From Bdellovibrionales bacterium (GTDB taxonomy: Bacteria; Bdellovibrionota; Bdellovibrionia; Bdellovibrionales; Bdellovibrionaceae): DNA of 64,000 nt. Of this stretch, positions 49,467 to 58,885 are shown in pieces. Where the stretch lies: NCBI GenBank assembly GCA_016713585.1, contig JADJOV010000012.1, positions 1-64,000 of the forward strand, in the 5' to 3' direction. Under the pieces are notes generated by a model that was not told where the DNA came from, searched no databases, and saw only the letters and a list, made by a program, of their open reading frames with translations. How positions within the stretch are numbered: the first letter of the stretch is position 1; the number at the start of each line of letters is the position of its first letter. The translations under genes and the position numbers were made by a program.

Positions 49467-50153
49467 ATGAAATCGCTTATTGTGCATCGCATATGCGCCC
49501 AATTTATGATTCGAGCTTCCGTCAAAGACCTCGCCCTAAAGTATGGAATCCAGATTCCTGAGACCGTCGTTTGGAAGGAACGGATTCTCCCTTTTGCCAA
49601 AGCCCCGGTCATCACAGTTCAGGGTCTCAGACTGATGACTTTTTCTTTAATTCCATCCTGGTTTCAGGCCAGCGAAACAACCAAAAGACCCAAGTTTGCC
49701 ACCTATAATGCTCGTCTTGAAACAGTCCAAGAGAAGGCCACATGGAAAAAACCTTTTCTCAACAATCATTGTTTAGTTCCAATGACGAGCTTTATTGAAC
49801 CAATTTACGAAGGTGAGTGGGGTGGCAATATGATCAGCTTCAACTCACCAGGCCTCATGACGGCCGCGGGAATTTGGGATCAATGGACCAACCACGCCAC
49901 CGGAGAAATTATTGAATCCTTTGCGATTCTAACTCAGGAACCATGTCCCTTGATCAAAAATGTTGGTCATGATCGCCAACCAGTATTTCTCAAAGACTCT
50001 CAATGCGACGAATGGGCCACTTATAAGAGTGGCGATTTCACAAAGACAAAACAAATCCTGCAATCCCTCACTCTTGAAAATCCTGTCCTTGAACTTTCAA
50101 TTGATCGGGCGCTCAAAAGCAAAAAAACAACCCCAGCACCAGAATCAAATTAA
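49467..50153 (+). CDS. SRAP-domain protein (YedK/HMCES family)
   Basis: Binds and crosslinks to abasic sites in single-stranded DNA through an N-terminal cysteine. Conserved parts: RICAQFMI (Cys10 as read), YNARLET (Asn81, Arg83), the Glu111 in SFIEPIY, and NVGHDRQPV (His168). In the family the cysteine is residue 2 right after Met. Here it follows ATA (Ile), and the nearest ATG is nine codons upstream, so either translation starts at the ATA, or the extension inactivates the protein, or one base is misread. Divergent from lexA. Confidence 0.85.
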   Translation: MKSLIVHRICAQFMIRASVKDLALKYGIQIPETVVWKERILPFAKAPVITVQGLRLMTFSLIPSWFQASETTKRPKFATYNARLETVQEKATWKKPFLNNHCLVPMTSFIEPIYEGEWGGNMISFNSPGLMTAAGIWDQWTNHATGEIIESFAILTQEPCPLIKNVGHDRQPVFLKDSQCDEWATYKSGDFTKTKQILQSLTLENPVLELSIDRALKSKKTTPAPESN

Positions 50154-50156
50154 AAG

Positions 50157-50690
50157 CTAGGTCCCGCTTTTTTTCTTCATCTCTTCGACTGTTTTTTTCA
50201 TCGCTTCTTCGGCAAGTTTCATTTTTGCAGCCTCTGCAGCTTCTGCCGCTTTCTTCTGCCGTGCTTCCTCGAGCTTCAATTGACTAACATCACTCTCTGC
50301 AACCATAATTGCGGGCAATTTTTCCAGAGTCTTCTTTAAGATATCAGGTTCAAAAGGTTTTACAATATAACCAGAAGCACCCATTTTGAGAGCTTTTAAA
50401 ACTTCTTCCTTATTTTGCTCACCGGTCACCATCACAAAAGACAAAGCCTTAGTATCATTCGTCGTTCTGACATTTTTCAGGAGTTCTAACCCAGATATTC
50501 TTGGCATATGCCAGTCACAAATCACCAAAGAATAAGGTGGATGACTTCCGATTATTTTGGACCATCCCAAGGCGCCGTCCCCGGCCTCATCAATTTTAGT
50601 AAAACCCAAATCGGTTAAATATTTCCTGGTAATTTTTCGCGTCGTCGCTGAATCGTCCACGATCAAAACTCGAATATTTAAATCAAACAT
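50157..50690 (-). CDS. CheY-like response regulator with charged helical tail
   Basis: About 177 residues from ATG 50690 behind GGAGAGG. Receiver: VLIVDDSATTRKI, phospho-Asp in VICDWHMPRISGLE, Thr in VMVTGEQ, Lys in YIVKPFEP. After residue 125 the chain is a Lys/Glu/Ala-rich helix or coiled coil (LKLEEARQKKAAEAAEAAKM...). No DNA-binding domain. Its stop lies three bases from the convergent SRAP stop. Confidence 0.88.
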   Translation of the reverse strand: MFDLNIRVLIVDDSATTRKITRKYLTDLGFTKIDEAGDGALGWSKIIGSHPPYSLVICDWHMPRISGLELLKNVRTTNDTKALSFVMVTGEQNKEEVLKALKMGASGYIVKPFEPDILKKTLEKLPAIMVAESDVSQLKLEEARQKKAAEAAEAAKMKLAEEAMKKTVEEMKKKSGT

Positions 50691-50924
50691 CGACCTCTCC
50701 ATCCTCAAAACCACAAACAAATATCACTCTCATATCTGGAGTTCTCATTTTTTCACAAAGTGACGAGCAAAGACAAGAAGGAATCGATAAGGACTAGGGT
50801 CTCGTCGAGTTCCTAGAAGAAAAAAGAACAGTCATGCTAAAATCATCCAACTCGATCAAAGACCAATAAAGGCCGGCGCAATAATAATTGGTCCAAGTTT
50901 CGCGCGGGTCCTCAGGATCCCCTA

Positions 50925-51515
50925 TTAAACTTTAATAAGTCGCTCCAACGCCGCCTCAGTCAGTTTCAAAATTCGATTCAGCTGAGCCTCGTCTTGCTGC
51001 TCATGAGAGGTGAGGAATTGGTGGGCCAACGCAAAACGAATGGTCGTGAAAGTCTTTGTAAAAAAAATTGCCTTATTTTCACTGACGCCAAGAGCTGTTT
51101 GAGTCCGAAGGCTCGAGGTTCGAATAAAATCAAGTTCGACCTCATCAATCAGCTTTCCATAATAAGTTGAACTCCCTCGATAGCGATAAAATAAAGAGAC
51201 CACATAAGGATGTTCAATCATCACATTCATAAATTGCCGCATATAGATCATTCGCGACTGAACCCACTCTTCTGGCGTTGTTGGCACTTCGACCACTGAA
51301 GCACGTAAGATTTCAATCAAGCGATGAACAGCGAGATTCATCAAGTCCTGATGGCCAGCCCCGACGTATTTGTAAATCCAGGCCCGGGAAACTTTGGCAG
51401 ATCTAGCCAGGCGCGACACCTTTATTGCACCTTCGCCATGGGATGCCAAAAGCTTCAAAATAGTCTCGGCCAAGAATTTAAATTTTTCTGTTTTTGGTTT
51501 AGACAACGCTTCCAT
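50925..51515 (-). CDS. TetR-family transcriptional regulator
   Basis: 196 residues. The helix-turn-helix at about 14-62 reads AETILKLLASHGEGAIKVSR, LARSAKVSRAWIYKYVG, as in TetR. The C-terminal ligand domain is helical (EEWVQSRMIYMRQFMNVMIE...). Target unknown; a divergent exported protein gene begins at 51686 and is a natural candidate. Confidence 0.85.
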   Translation of the reverse strand: MEALSKPKTEKFKFLAETILKLLASHGEGAIKVSRLARSAKVSRAWIYKYVGAGHQDLMNLAVHRLIEILRASVVEVPTTPEEWVQSRMIYMRQFMNVMIEHPYVVSLFYRYRGSSTYYGKLIDEVELDFIRTSSLRTQTALGVSENKAIFFTKTFTTIRFALAHQFLTSHEQQDEAQLNRILKLTEAALERLIKV

Positions 51516-51685
51516 AGAATTACCTAGTTAGCGTAATTCCTTGAAAGATACCAGCGTTTCCTTGTTTAAAACAAATCTCTTGACTGACATTATTCAATCA
51601 AAAATGTCACCAATTTCAAGTGCTAAGTCCTCATTAGCACCGTATATCCAATTCACTAAAACCTTAATTCCTAAAGGAGGAATTT

Positions 51686-52165
51686 ATGAAACATGCACTT
51701 GTTCTCGCTACAGCTCTGATGATGTCCCTCCCTGCCTTCTCAATGGAACGTTGGAATTGCAATCTCACTTGGCAAGCTCAGGGCGGCGGTCTCCAAATAA
51801 TCGTTGGTATGTTTAAGCTCAAAGGCACTGGAACTGCTGTTTGTAGCAATGCAACTGGCGAAATTCGGGAACTGCCCTTCAATGTCACCATGGGCGGCCA
51901 GCCTCTCAGCCCCTCTGTTTCAATCGGGGTTATGAAGGTCAATGCTGGAGCGACTATTTATGGAGTTGAAGGCCAGCCCGAATCCCTTTTCGGTAAATAT
52001 GCGACCCTTGGTGGACAACTGGCTCTCATTGGTGGCGTCGGCGCCGGTGTCGCCACTGAATTTCTTGATGACAGAGATCACAAACTCTCTGTGAATATGG
52101 AACTTGTTCGTGGCCTAGGAGCCTCTGTCGGAGTCCGCGTTCTTAAATTGGAATCTGCTGAGTAG
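51686..52165 (+). CDS. Exported protein of unknown function
   Basis: 159 residues behind AAAGGAGG. Signal peptide MKHALVLATALMMSLPAFS. The mature part is Gly-rich and beta-like (GVMKVNAGATIYGVEGQPES, LGGQLALIGGVGAGVATEF), with two cysteines. It may be a periplasmic or surface beta protein. A hairpin at 52235-52267 probably ends its transcript. Confidence 0.6.
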   Translation: MKHALVLATALMMSLPAFSMERWNCNLTWQAQGGGLQIIVGMFKLKGTGTAVCSNATGEIRELPFNVTMGGQPLSPSVSIGVMKVNAGATIYGVEGQPESLFGKYATLGGQLALIGGVGAGVATEFLDDRDHKLSVNMELVRGLGASVGVRVLKLESAE

Positions 52166-52234
52166 GATTGCTCAACGAACGCTCAGAGAGAATCTTTGAA
52201 GAGAATGTTTAAACATAATTGAAGTAGAACACTG

Positions 52235-52267
52235 AAACAGAGGTGAAAAAAATCAGCACCTCTGTTT
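52235..52267. terminator. 11-bp hairpin
   Basis: AAACAGAGGTG / CACCTCTGTTT around AAAAAAATCAG, 70 bases after the exported-protein gene; a T-rich stretch follows (TCATTTCTTTTT). Likely terminator. Confidence 0.65.
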
Positions 52268-52294
52268 GTCATTTCTTTTTCCATGTCTGCTTCT

Positions 52295-52328
52295 TATCGT
52301 ATCGTATCGTATCGTATCGTATCGTATC
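52295..52328. repeat. Tandem TATCG repeat, 6.8 copies
   Basis: Six full TATCG units and TATC, in the intergenic space between the exported-protein gene and rsmG. The unit length is 5, so copy number changes would alter spacing but no reading frame is involved. Confidence 0.92.
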
Positions 52329-52482
52329 AAAACATAGTTCAAAAACAACTCATTCAAACAGGGGAGTCACAATAAAACCATGATTTGGAACGACAGGTAA
52401 CCAAATGACCAAAGGATGACTTGAGTCCTTTGAGATCTGATCTTCACAGCTTGTCACAGTTAGTATTGAACAAGGAAGGTGT

Positions 52483-53133
52483 TTAAGCCCTTTGGACCAC
52501 GACCACATGACGTTCGACCTGTAATACCGGTGAAGCGAGGGGTTCAATTCGAACCTTGAGATCAGGAAACTTCTTCCTGGCTAAGGCAAGTTCTTCTTGG
52601 ATTTTTTCTGCGCGAGCCTTTAACAAAAACAATTTACCGCCAGCTCTGTAAAAATCACGACTCATATCAAGAATCACATCCAAGGGTTTAAACCCCCTGG
52701 CCATAATCAAATCCATTTCAGGAAACTTGTTTGGGATTTCAGCATGCACTGTTACATTATTCGCTAACGAGGCTCGACATCGCCTTAAGAAGTCCTGCTT
52801 CCGATTACTTTTTTCAAACAAGTGAAAATGAACTTGGGGAAATTGAATCGCATAAAGAATTCCAGGCAATCCACCCCCAGACCCAAAATCGCCGACGACT
52901 GGCTTGTTCTCCAACGAAATTTCAGAAGCAAAAGCCTTCAGTGCTAACAGACAATCAACCACATGATTATCTATCAAATCTTCAAAGCTCATTTTTCGAC
53001 TGATCAGATTTAGATCTTCGTTGGACTCCCAAAGCAAATCCAAATAGAGTCTAAGTTGCGAAATGGCCTCCTGGCGAAAGCCAAGATCTAAAAAAATCGG
53101 AATTCTTTCTTCAAAGTGCATTTGATTGAACAT
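52483..53133 (-). CDS. rsmG: 16S rRNA (guanine-527-N7) methyltransferase
   Basis: 216 residues. Class I SAM-methyltransferase: SAM loop VVGDFGSGGGLPG (about 79-91), HLFEKSNRKQDFLRR, DLIMARGFKPLD. The opening helices (QLRLYLDLLWESNEDLNLIS) match RsmG. Elsewhere rsmG is next to mnmG and parA/B; that context is absent here. Confidence 0.9.
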   Translation of the reverse strand: MFNQMHFEERIPIFLDLGFRQEAISQLRLYLDLLWESNEDLNLISRKMSFEDLIDNHVVDCLLALKAFASEISLENKPVVGDFGSGGGLPGILYAIQFPQVHFHLFEKSNRKQDFLRRCRASLANNVTVHAEIPNKFPEMDLIMARGFKPLDVILDMSRDFYRAGGKLFLLKARAEKIQEELALARKKFPDLKVRIEPLASPVLQVERHVVVVQRA

Positions 53134-53356
53134 TAAATTAAACTTTAGGTGGTCTAAAAAGGAACATCAAATAAAATCCACTCTCGTGAACTTCTTGCCC
53201 TCTTCAATTGCTCTCCGCAGTACAGATTATTGTGCTTGACATCCTTTTTGACTTCGCCGCAGGCTGGGTGTTGTGTGAATGTAATCACCAAGGCGTCGGA
53301 CCCCTGATGTATCGTGAATTCTACACAAATTAGACAATTTAACAAAGGACTTAAAG

Positions 53357-54352
53357 ATGACCCAAGATTTCGATTTATCTCAAACTGTCAGGAGGAGTTT
53401 ATTCGAGCTTACAAATGAGGAACTCCATCATCAACTCCTCAATCGAGCTGCAGACGAGCGCAGACTCACTCATCAAATATTGCAGTTAATTGCCGAAGTT
53501 GATCTGCGAAAACTCTATCTACCAATGGCTCAGGCCAGTTTGTTTGACTACTTGGTAACACTTATCGGTTACACTCCTGCAAGTGCCCAACGTCGAATTG
53601 ATGCCGCGCGGATGATGCAACAAGTGCCAGAAGTTGGGAGCAAAATCGAAAATGGCAGTTTGAAGTTGAGCCAGGTATCACAGGTACAGAAGGTTCTGAG
53701 GTTGGTGCGAAAAACCGATAACATTCAACTCTTGTCGAATGAAAAAAAGGATCTCCTTGCAAAACTTGAGAATAAGACCGGAGTCGAGAGCGAGTTGATC
53801 TTGGCGCAAGAGTTTAAGCTTCCGCCCCAAACTCAGTTCAGGCAGAAAATTCAGCGAGATGAATCAGTCAGAATTGAGCTCACTTTAAGCAAAGAGCAAA
53901 TGGAAGTTGTGGAACGAGCCAAGGCCTTGCTATCCCATGCCTTGCCGGGTGCAACTTTAGCGGAGGTGATTGTCGATCTCGCAGAGCGATACGTTAGGAC
54001 CCGAGTTGGAGCGAAATCTAGATCGAAAAGCCAAACTGTGACTGAAACTGAAGCTAATGCTGAAGTTGAAACCAAAACTCGGACTGATCAAGGCTCGACT
54101 TCCGCAGCGGAAGGAACAGGGTGTCAGAGTCGAGAGGTTTCGCAGCAGGCGATTCCCGCCGCGGTGAAGAAAAATGTCTTAGGCCGCAGTCAGGGATGCG
54201 ATTTAGGGATAAAAAGACAGGAAAGGTTTGCGGATCGAGACGGTTTCTTGAGGTTGATCCAACCTCGATTTGCAGGTGGAGGGAATGAGCCCAATGACTG
54301 CCGTCAGAATTGGCAGAGAGTGCCAATTCCTTGTCGCAACAACCCATTCTGA
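53357..54352 (+). CDS. HNH endonuclease-type gene of the Bdellovibrio kind, C-terminal HNH part frameshifted
   Basis: The first 230 residues form a helical domain (EELHHQLLNRAADERRLTHQ, LFDYLVTLIGYTPASAQRRI, IENGSLKLSQVSQVQKVL), as in multi-copy HNH proteins of Bdellovibrio. Then a variable Thr/Glu/Lys linker. The HNH part is in alternating frames: IPAAVKK, CDFRDKKTGKVCGSRRFLEV, then QPRFAGGGNEPN. With these shifts corrected an HNH motif (LEVD-x-x-x-GG-x-N) appears, though its first His is not visible. As read the protein ends in nonsense. Confidence 0.7.
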   Translation: MTQDFDLSQTVRRSLFELTNEELHHQLLNRAADERRLTHQILQLIAEVDLRKLYLPMAQASLFDYLVTLIGYTPASAQRRIDAARMMQQVPEVGSKIENGSLKLSQVSQVQKVLRLVRKTDNIQLLSNEKKDLLAKLENKTGVESELILAQEFKLPPQTQFRQKIQRDESVRIELTLSKEQMEVVERAKALLSHALPGATLAEVIVDLAERYVRTRVGAKSRSKSQTVTETEANAEVETKTRTDQGSTSAAEGTGCQSREVSQQAIPAAVKKNVLGRSQGCDLGIKRQERFADRDGFLRLIQPRFAGGGNEPNDCRQNWQRVPIPCRNNPF

Positions 54353-54521
54353 ACCGATTTGATACAGAAAATCCCCTGTTCCAAATTTGACTCATTTTGA
54401 ATCACGAAAACAGTCGTTCTTTCAATTGGTTACAGCCTGTCTCAAGCCGGGACTGGCCCCGCGTTTGCACTCTCAGTTGGTTGTGATGAGTTTCAAACAA
54501 CACCCAGCTACGGGAGAGATT

Positions 54522-54788
54522 ATGAAGAAGATCCTAGTTTTTTCACTTATTCTGAGTGCCTTGGCGTCCACTTCCTTTGCTCTGGCTCCTTCCAAGCATC
54601 AGCTTCAAGAGTTCAAATTTAAATTTATGGATCTGGAATTTAAAAAGACCCTGTTTGAGAAGACAGTTCAGGCACAGAGCCAAGAAGAGGCCCAAGAGAA
54701 AGCAGCCGTCGCTTGCTTCGCTGATCTTCGCAAACAAAAAGTTCCCGGCCTTGATGCAATTGATATTTGCGTCAACCCAAGAAGCTAA
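54522..54788 (+). CDS. Small exported protein, 88 residues
   Basis: ATG at 54522 after GGGAGAG. Signal peptide (MKKILVFSLILSALASTSFA). The mature part has Lys/Glu-rich helix (QLQEFKFKFMDLEFKKTLFE) and a C-terminal pair of cysteines (ACFADLRKQ, DICVNPRS). Unknown function. Confidence 0.65.
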   Translation: MKKILVFSLILSALASTSFALAPSKHQLQEFKFKFMDLEFKKTLFEKTVQAQSQEEAQEKAAVACFADLRKQKVPGLDAIDICVNPRS

Positions 54789-54911
54789 AACCAAACGATT
54801 TTTTCTCTTTGACTCTGCCCCAACTCTTTTTTACATTTCTTCTTGAGCCGTTCTGCGAACCGTCTTCAAGTGAGGACCCGCCAGGGCCTCTTGTCAAAAG
54901 GAGTCGAAAAG

Positions 54912-55103
54912 ATGAGTATCGGGCAAAAAATTCTCGACTTTCTGTTTGGCAAAGATCCAGATATTTTCGACGAACAGGGAAATGTGCAACACAAACTCTC
55001 AAAGAAAAAATGGGATGCCTGGCACCAAAGAACTAAAGTTGATCCCCAGTACAATTGGCGTAACCACTCCGGTGTCACTGGAAGTTATGGCAAGAAAAAG
55101 TAG
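54912..55103 (+). CDS. Small basic protein, 63 residues
   Basis: ATG at 54912 behind AAAAGGAG. Reads MSIGQKILDFLFGKDPDIFD, then lysine-rich HKLSKKKWDAWHQRT and ends NHSGVTGSYGKKK. No signal peptide; cytoplasmic. Family not recognised; good ribosome-binding site and coding look. Confidence 0.6.
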   Translation: MSIGQKILDFLFGKDPDIFDEQGNVQHKLSKKKWDAWHQRTKVDPQYNWRNHSGVTGSYGKKK

Positions 55104-55200
55104 CCCTACGCTACGAACACGAAAATAGAATTTCATACATATTGAATTTCATACATATTAAAATAGACAGCAGATAAACAGCACTAAAAAGAGGGGTTTT

Positions 55201-56131
55201 ATGAAGAGGGGATTAGGTCTGAGTTCGGCTTTTAGATTTGTATTGGCTTTGACATTAATAACAGCCTTGTTTGGCGTGGAAGCCGCTCAAGCGAAGCATG
55301 GTATTTTTCCAACCCGTTTTCGCATCTTTCCTGAGGGTCCTTTGCTGAGTCATCCGTTGATGAGCGCTGAAAACTTGGTCTATTACGGAGGTCCAGTTTT
55401 AGGCAAGGTTCATGTTGTTACCGTTTTCTGGGGCTCTACCGTCAATGATCAGGTTCAAAAAAATATTGGCGGCTTTTATGCGGCAGTCGTCAACAGCACA
55501 CATATGGATTTCTTGGCCCAATATTCAACCCACATCCGTGCGGTCGATGGACGAGAAGGAACAAATCAACAGATCGGCCGAGGGTCCTACGGTGGTGAAT
55601 TTTTATCACCCTAAGAACACCAAGAAAACCCTTGATGATAGTGAAATTCAAGCTGAACTTGAGTACCAAATCACTCAGAATATTCTACCAAAACCAGACT
55701 CAAATACTTTGTTTATGATTCATTTCTCTCCAGGCATTAAGATCACCATTGAAGGTATGGAATCTTGTCAAGCATTTTGCGCCTATCATAATGGGGTCAA
55801 ATCCAACACCTTTGGTGACCTCTTTTATGGAGTCATGCCTGATTACAGCTCAGGCGCCTGTTCATTTGGCTGTGGGATGGGATCCTCGGTTTTTGATACA
55901 ACCACCTATGTTTCTTCCCATGAATTAGTTGAGGCCGTCACGGATCCTTTTCCAACCCCAGGTGATAAGCCTGCCTATCCTCAGGCCTGGAATACCTCAA
56001 ATGGGGCTGAAATCGCCGACGTCTGCCCGTCCTCAGCAAGCGTCAAGACTTCAACCCGCACCTACAAAATTTCTCAAGAATGGGACAATTCCACTAAATC
56101 TTGCAAAGGTGGAACTTTTACTTCTCCGTAG
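55201..56131 (+). CDS. Secreted protein with SHELVEAVTDP motif, frameshifted
   Basis: Starts behind AGAGGGG, with a signal peptide (FRFVLALTLITALFGVEAAQA). One fewer T in the TTTTT run near 55597-55601 joins GRGSYGGEF to YHPKNTKKTLDDSEIQAELE. The mature part has VVTVFWGS, then CQAFCAYHNG, VMPDYSSGACSFGCGMG, the SHELVEAVTDPFPTPGDKPA box and EIADVCPSS. The HExxE box with a downstream EIADVC recalls the EXORDIUM/phosphate-induced family seen in bacteria; a metal-site role is inferred. Confidence 0.7.
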
Positions 56132-56212
56132 TAAAATCTTGACCCGCCCGCTGTCTGCCGCCGGCCTCACCTTGAGATGGGGCCGGGGAACAGTCTAAAC
56201 AGTCAATCTCAT

Positions 56213-56905
56213 CTAAACAATCAATTCCATGGCAAAATAAACAATAGCCGTTAAAATAAAACTACAGGTCACGACGCCTTTAACTGTGGTCATGGGACCA
56301 AGCTTTCCTTTAATGGCATTGAACTGAATTGCACCAACACCAAATAGAATAAATACCCACCACATCCAAGCCTTGGACATATCAACCTCAATTGGTAAAT
56401 GAGGCGCAGCTGCCATAAAAAATAACATCGGAACTGACAAAAGTGTGTTCGTTCGCGAGACCAGAAGAGCTCGAGCTGCTGCCGCAGGAGCCAGAGGATT
56501 TGCTGCACTTCCTTTGGCAACATCCTCAGCATTTTTTATGACGACTTTTTGTGCTGGCCAAATGACAAACCAAACGTTGAACCACATGAGGGTCGCAAAA
56601 AGTGCGCCCGTGAGTATCTTAACCCCCCAGTCGCCCATAATCGAAAAACCCGTATAACTCGCAGTGTGAAGCATCAACAAGCCAGTGACAAAAGTCCACA
56701 TGGCACCCCATCGAAACCACCAAAGCGCAATTGGCAGCAATTTTTGCTGGACCTGAGATTTGGATGGAGCATCTGTTTGCGCCATAAAGGATCCTTGAGT
56801 CATATTAAAATAATAAAGATGCCCGATCCAAAGTATCCCAAAAAATAGGTGAAGCCACTTAAGAATAAAATGCAGTCCCAAAGTAGAAAATAATGCAAAA
56901 TCCAT
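56213..56905 (-). CDS. Membrane protein of the urate hydroxylase N-domain (PuuD-like) family
   Basis: 230 residues, about six transmembrane helices. Family signature: LKWLHLFFGILWIGHLYYFN, with the His of WIGHLYYFN as a candidate haem or metal ligand; WWFRWGAMWTFVTGLLML; FNVWFVIWPAQKVVI; TNTLLSVPMLFFMAAAPH. PuuD of E. coli-type systems has a C-terminal cytochrome c domain, absent here. No purine-breakdown gene lies nearby, so the function is open. Confidence 0.75.
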   Translation of the reverse strand: MDFALFSTLGLHFILKWLHLFFGILWIGHLYYFNMTQGSFMAQTDAPSKSQVQQKLLPIALWWFRWGAMWTFVTGLLMLHTASYTGFSIMGDWGVKILTGALFATLMWFNVWFVIWPAQKVVIKNAEDVAKGSAANPLAPAAAARALLVSRTNTLLSVPMLFFMAAAPHLPIEVDMSKAWMWWVFILFGVGAIQFNAIKGKLGPMTTVKGVVTCSFILTAIVYFAMELIV

Positions 56906-57101
56906 ATGTTAGACCTTTCGTTTGTTGATCCCCCATATCTCCGGAAATAATCTATTTGGTCAACTGATGACTCAATCTTCCCAAAAGTCTAGCTGACTTG
57001 GACTTTTTCTATGGTCTCTAACCCTAAACTCTCTCATGATTTCTTTGAATTCTACCGAATAAACGCTTGATTTGAATTCTACACCCCAGGGAACCTCGAG
57101 G

Positions 57102-58314
57102 ATGATTTCGTCAATAGAAAACCCTTTTGCCGCCATTGTTTATCTAGATAGAGAACTCCATATTTTGGAGTTGACTCATCTAGCTGCTCAGCTGCTTGAA
57201 CCAAAGGATCAGACTTCACTCAAGGGCCGCCGCCTGGACGAGTGCATCAGTGGGTGTGATGCAAAAAAATGGCAAGATCTGCTTCAACAATCAATCGTCA
57301 CAGGGAAGACCTTTGAGCTGCGGCTTAAGACATCTCAACAAAAAAATATTCATCTTCGGTTTTTCTCAAGTCAAACCAAACTTGACGGCCAAACGAACCC
57401 AAATGGAATTCTCCTCTTTTTTGTGAAACTTTTTTGTTAAAGTTTTCACCGATTCTAGCCTTCGAGCTCATGTTTCAAGCACATTCTCCCTGAAGGAATC
57501 ACCAAATCTTGAAGGTCTGCGTCAAAAAGTTTGCAGCCTCACAGAAAATCCACCTCAATACCTTCTTGCCACATCAAAATACTGGCATGAAGAGATTCCA
57601 GATGTCTTCCATCAGCTCTTCAAAATTGAGGGCAAAGAACTCACTGGGGTTCTCCATTTACCAATTAAATTTGGTGACGAACTTCTTGGAGTACTTCAAC
57701 TCGGCCACTATGCCCCCCATCATGGACTCACCCCTGAAGATATCGAATTCATCGGCCTACTCCTTCAACAAATTGATCCGTTTATTGAAAGTGCGAAGCT
57801 TTTCGAGATGTCCATGATTGACGATCTGACTCAAGTTTTTAACAAAAGATATTTTAAACTAACTGCCGAGCGGGAATTTCAGAAAACAAAGAAAAATCCC
57901 GATCATAAAATGAGTCTGATTCTGCTGGATATAGATCACTTTAAGAAAGTCAACGATACCTACGGGCATATCGCTGGAGATCGAGCCCTTAAGGCCCTCG
58001 GTGAAATCCTCACGGGATCAGCCCGCAGTCATGATTTTGTTTGTCGCTATGGAGGCGAAGAGTTCGCAATTCTTCTGATGGAGCCTGTTGAAATAGCCCA
58101 GTTACTCACAGAAAGAATTATGAAAAAACTTCATAACACCGAAATTGAACTCGGCCCAGGCATTCAATACAAAATGACGGCAAGCTTTGGACTTTCGTCG
58201 ATAGATCAGAGTATTGCCAGTCTTGAAGATTGGATTGAAAAAACTGACCGAGCTTTGTACGAGTCTAAAAAAACAGGACGAAACAAATTTACTATTGCAT
58301 CCACTCTCAAGTGA
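57102..58314 (+). CDS. PAS-GAF-like-GGDEF protein (diguanylate cyclase), frameshifted
   Basis: ATG at 57102 (MISSIENPFAAIVYLDRELH). PAS-like part to about residue 110. The frame changes in the T-runs near 57420-57435 (one T run length is off), then FVKVFTDSSLRAHVSSTFSL and a GAF-like region (HLPIKFGDELLGVLQLGHYA) lead to the GGDEF domain: MIDDLTQVFNKRYF, LLDIDHFKKVNDTYGHIAGD and the active-site CRYGGEEFAILL. The GGEEF loop predicts c-di-GMP synthesis. No RxxD inhibitory site is evident before it. Confidence 0.85.
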
Positions 58315-58320
58315 AATTCT

Positions 58321-58721
58321 CTACACCTTAAGAACCTTCTTCAGCTTTTTTTCAATAGATTCATGAGCAAAAGGCTTAACTAGGTAATCGGCCGCTCCGA
58401 GCTGCAACGCTTCCAGAACATTTCCTGTATCGGCCTCAGATGTGACCATCACAAAAGGAATATTTGCCAGATTTGGATCATTTTACATTCTCCTAATAGT
58501 TGAATTCCGGTCATATTTGGCATATTCCAATCACAAAAAACTAGATCAATCGAGCCGCCCGCAGCAATGCGCTCTTGAAGACATCTAAGTCCCTCGACCC
58601 CATCCTTAGCCTCAAGAATAGTTCCAACAGAAAGTTTTTGAAGAGCAGTCCTAATGGTTATTCGAATAATCTCGAAGTCATCAACAATGAGGACTTTTAG
58701 ATCCTTATAGCCGCCTGTCAT
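58321..58721 (-). CDS. CheY-like response regulator, frameshifted
   Basis: ATG at 58721 (MTGGYKDLKVLIVDDFEI); an upstream GTG is possible. Phospho-Asp in LVFCDWNMPNMTGIQLL. One more A in GTAAAATG near 58484 restores CKNDPNLANIPFVMVTSEAD, then DYLVKPFAHESIEKKL. About 133 residues, single receiver. Shares the CDWNMP box with the receiver at 16396 and CDWHMP with that at 50157. Its stop is seven bases from the convergent GGDEF gene. Confidence 0.8.
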
Positions 58722-58885
58722 AAAAGCATCCGCCGCCACCCGTGTTCACTTGTATTGCATTAAGACTCGATTATTACTGGAGTAGGCTAACAATTTTTCC
58801 TAAACTTTCAAATATTATTCATGACGCATCCCTTTATCCTGCGGAGGCTAGACACGGGAGCCCTTTCCCAAGCATACTGAAAACT

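Noticed and set aside
53285..54520. Short inverted match around the HNH gene (ACAACACCCAGC on both sides)
   Set aside because: Only about 12 bases match exactly and the ends are diffuse; not enough for a mobile-element boundary.
56213..56905. A purine-degradation locus based on the PuuD-like protein
   Set aside because: No other urate or allantoin gene is in the neighbourhood.
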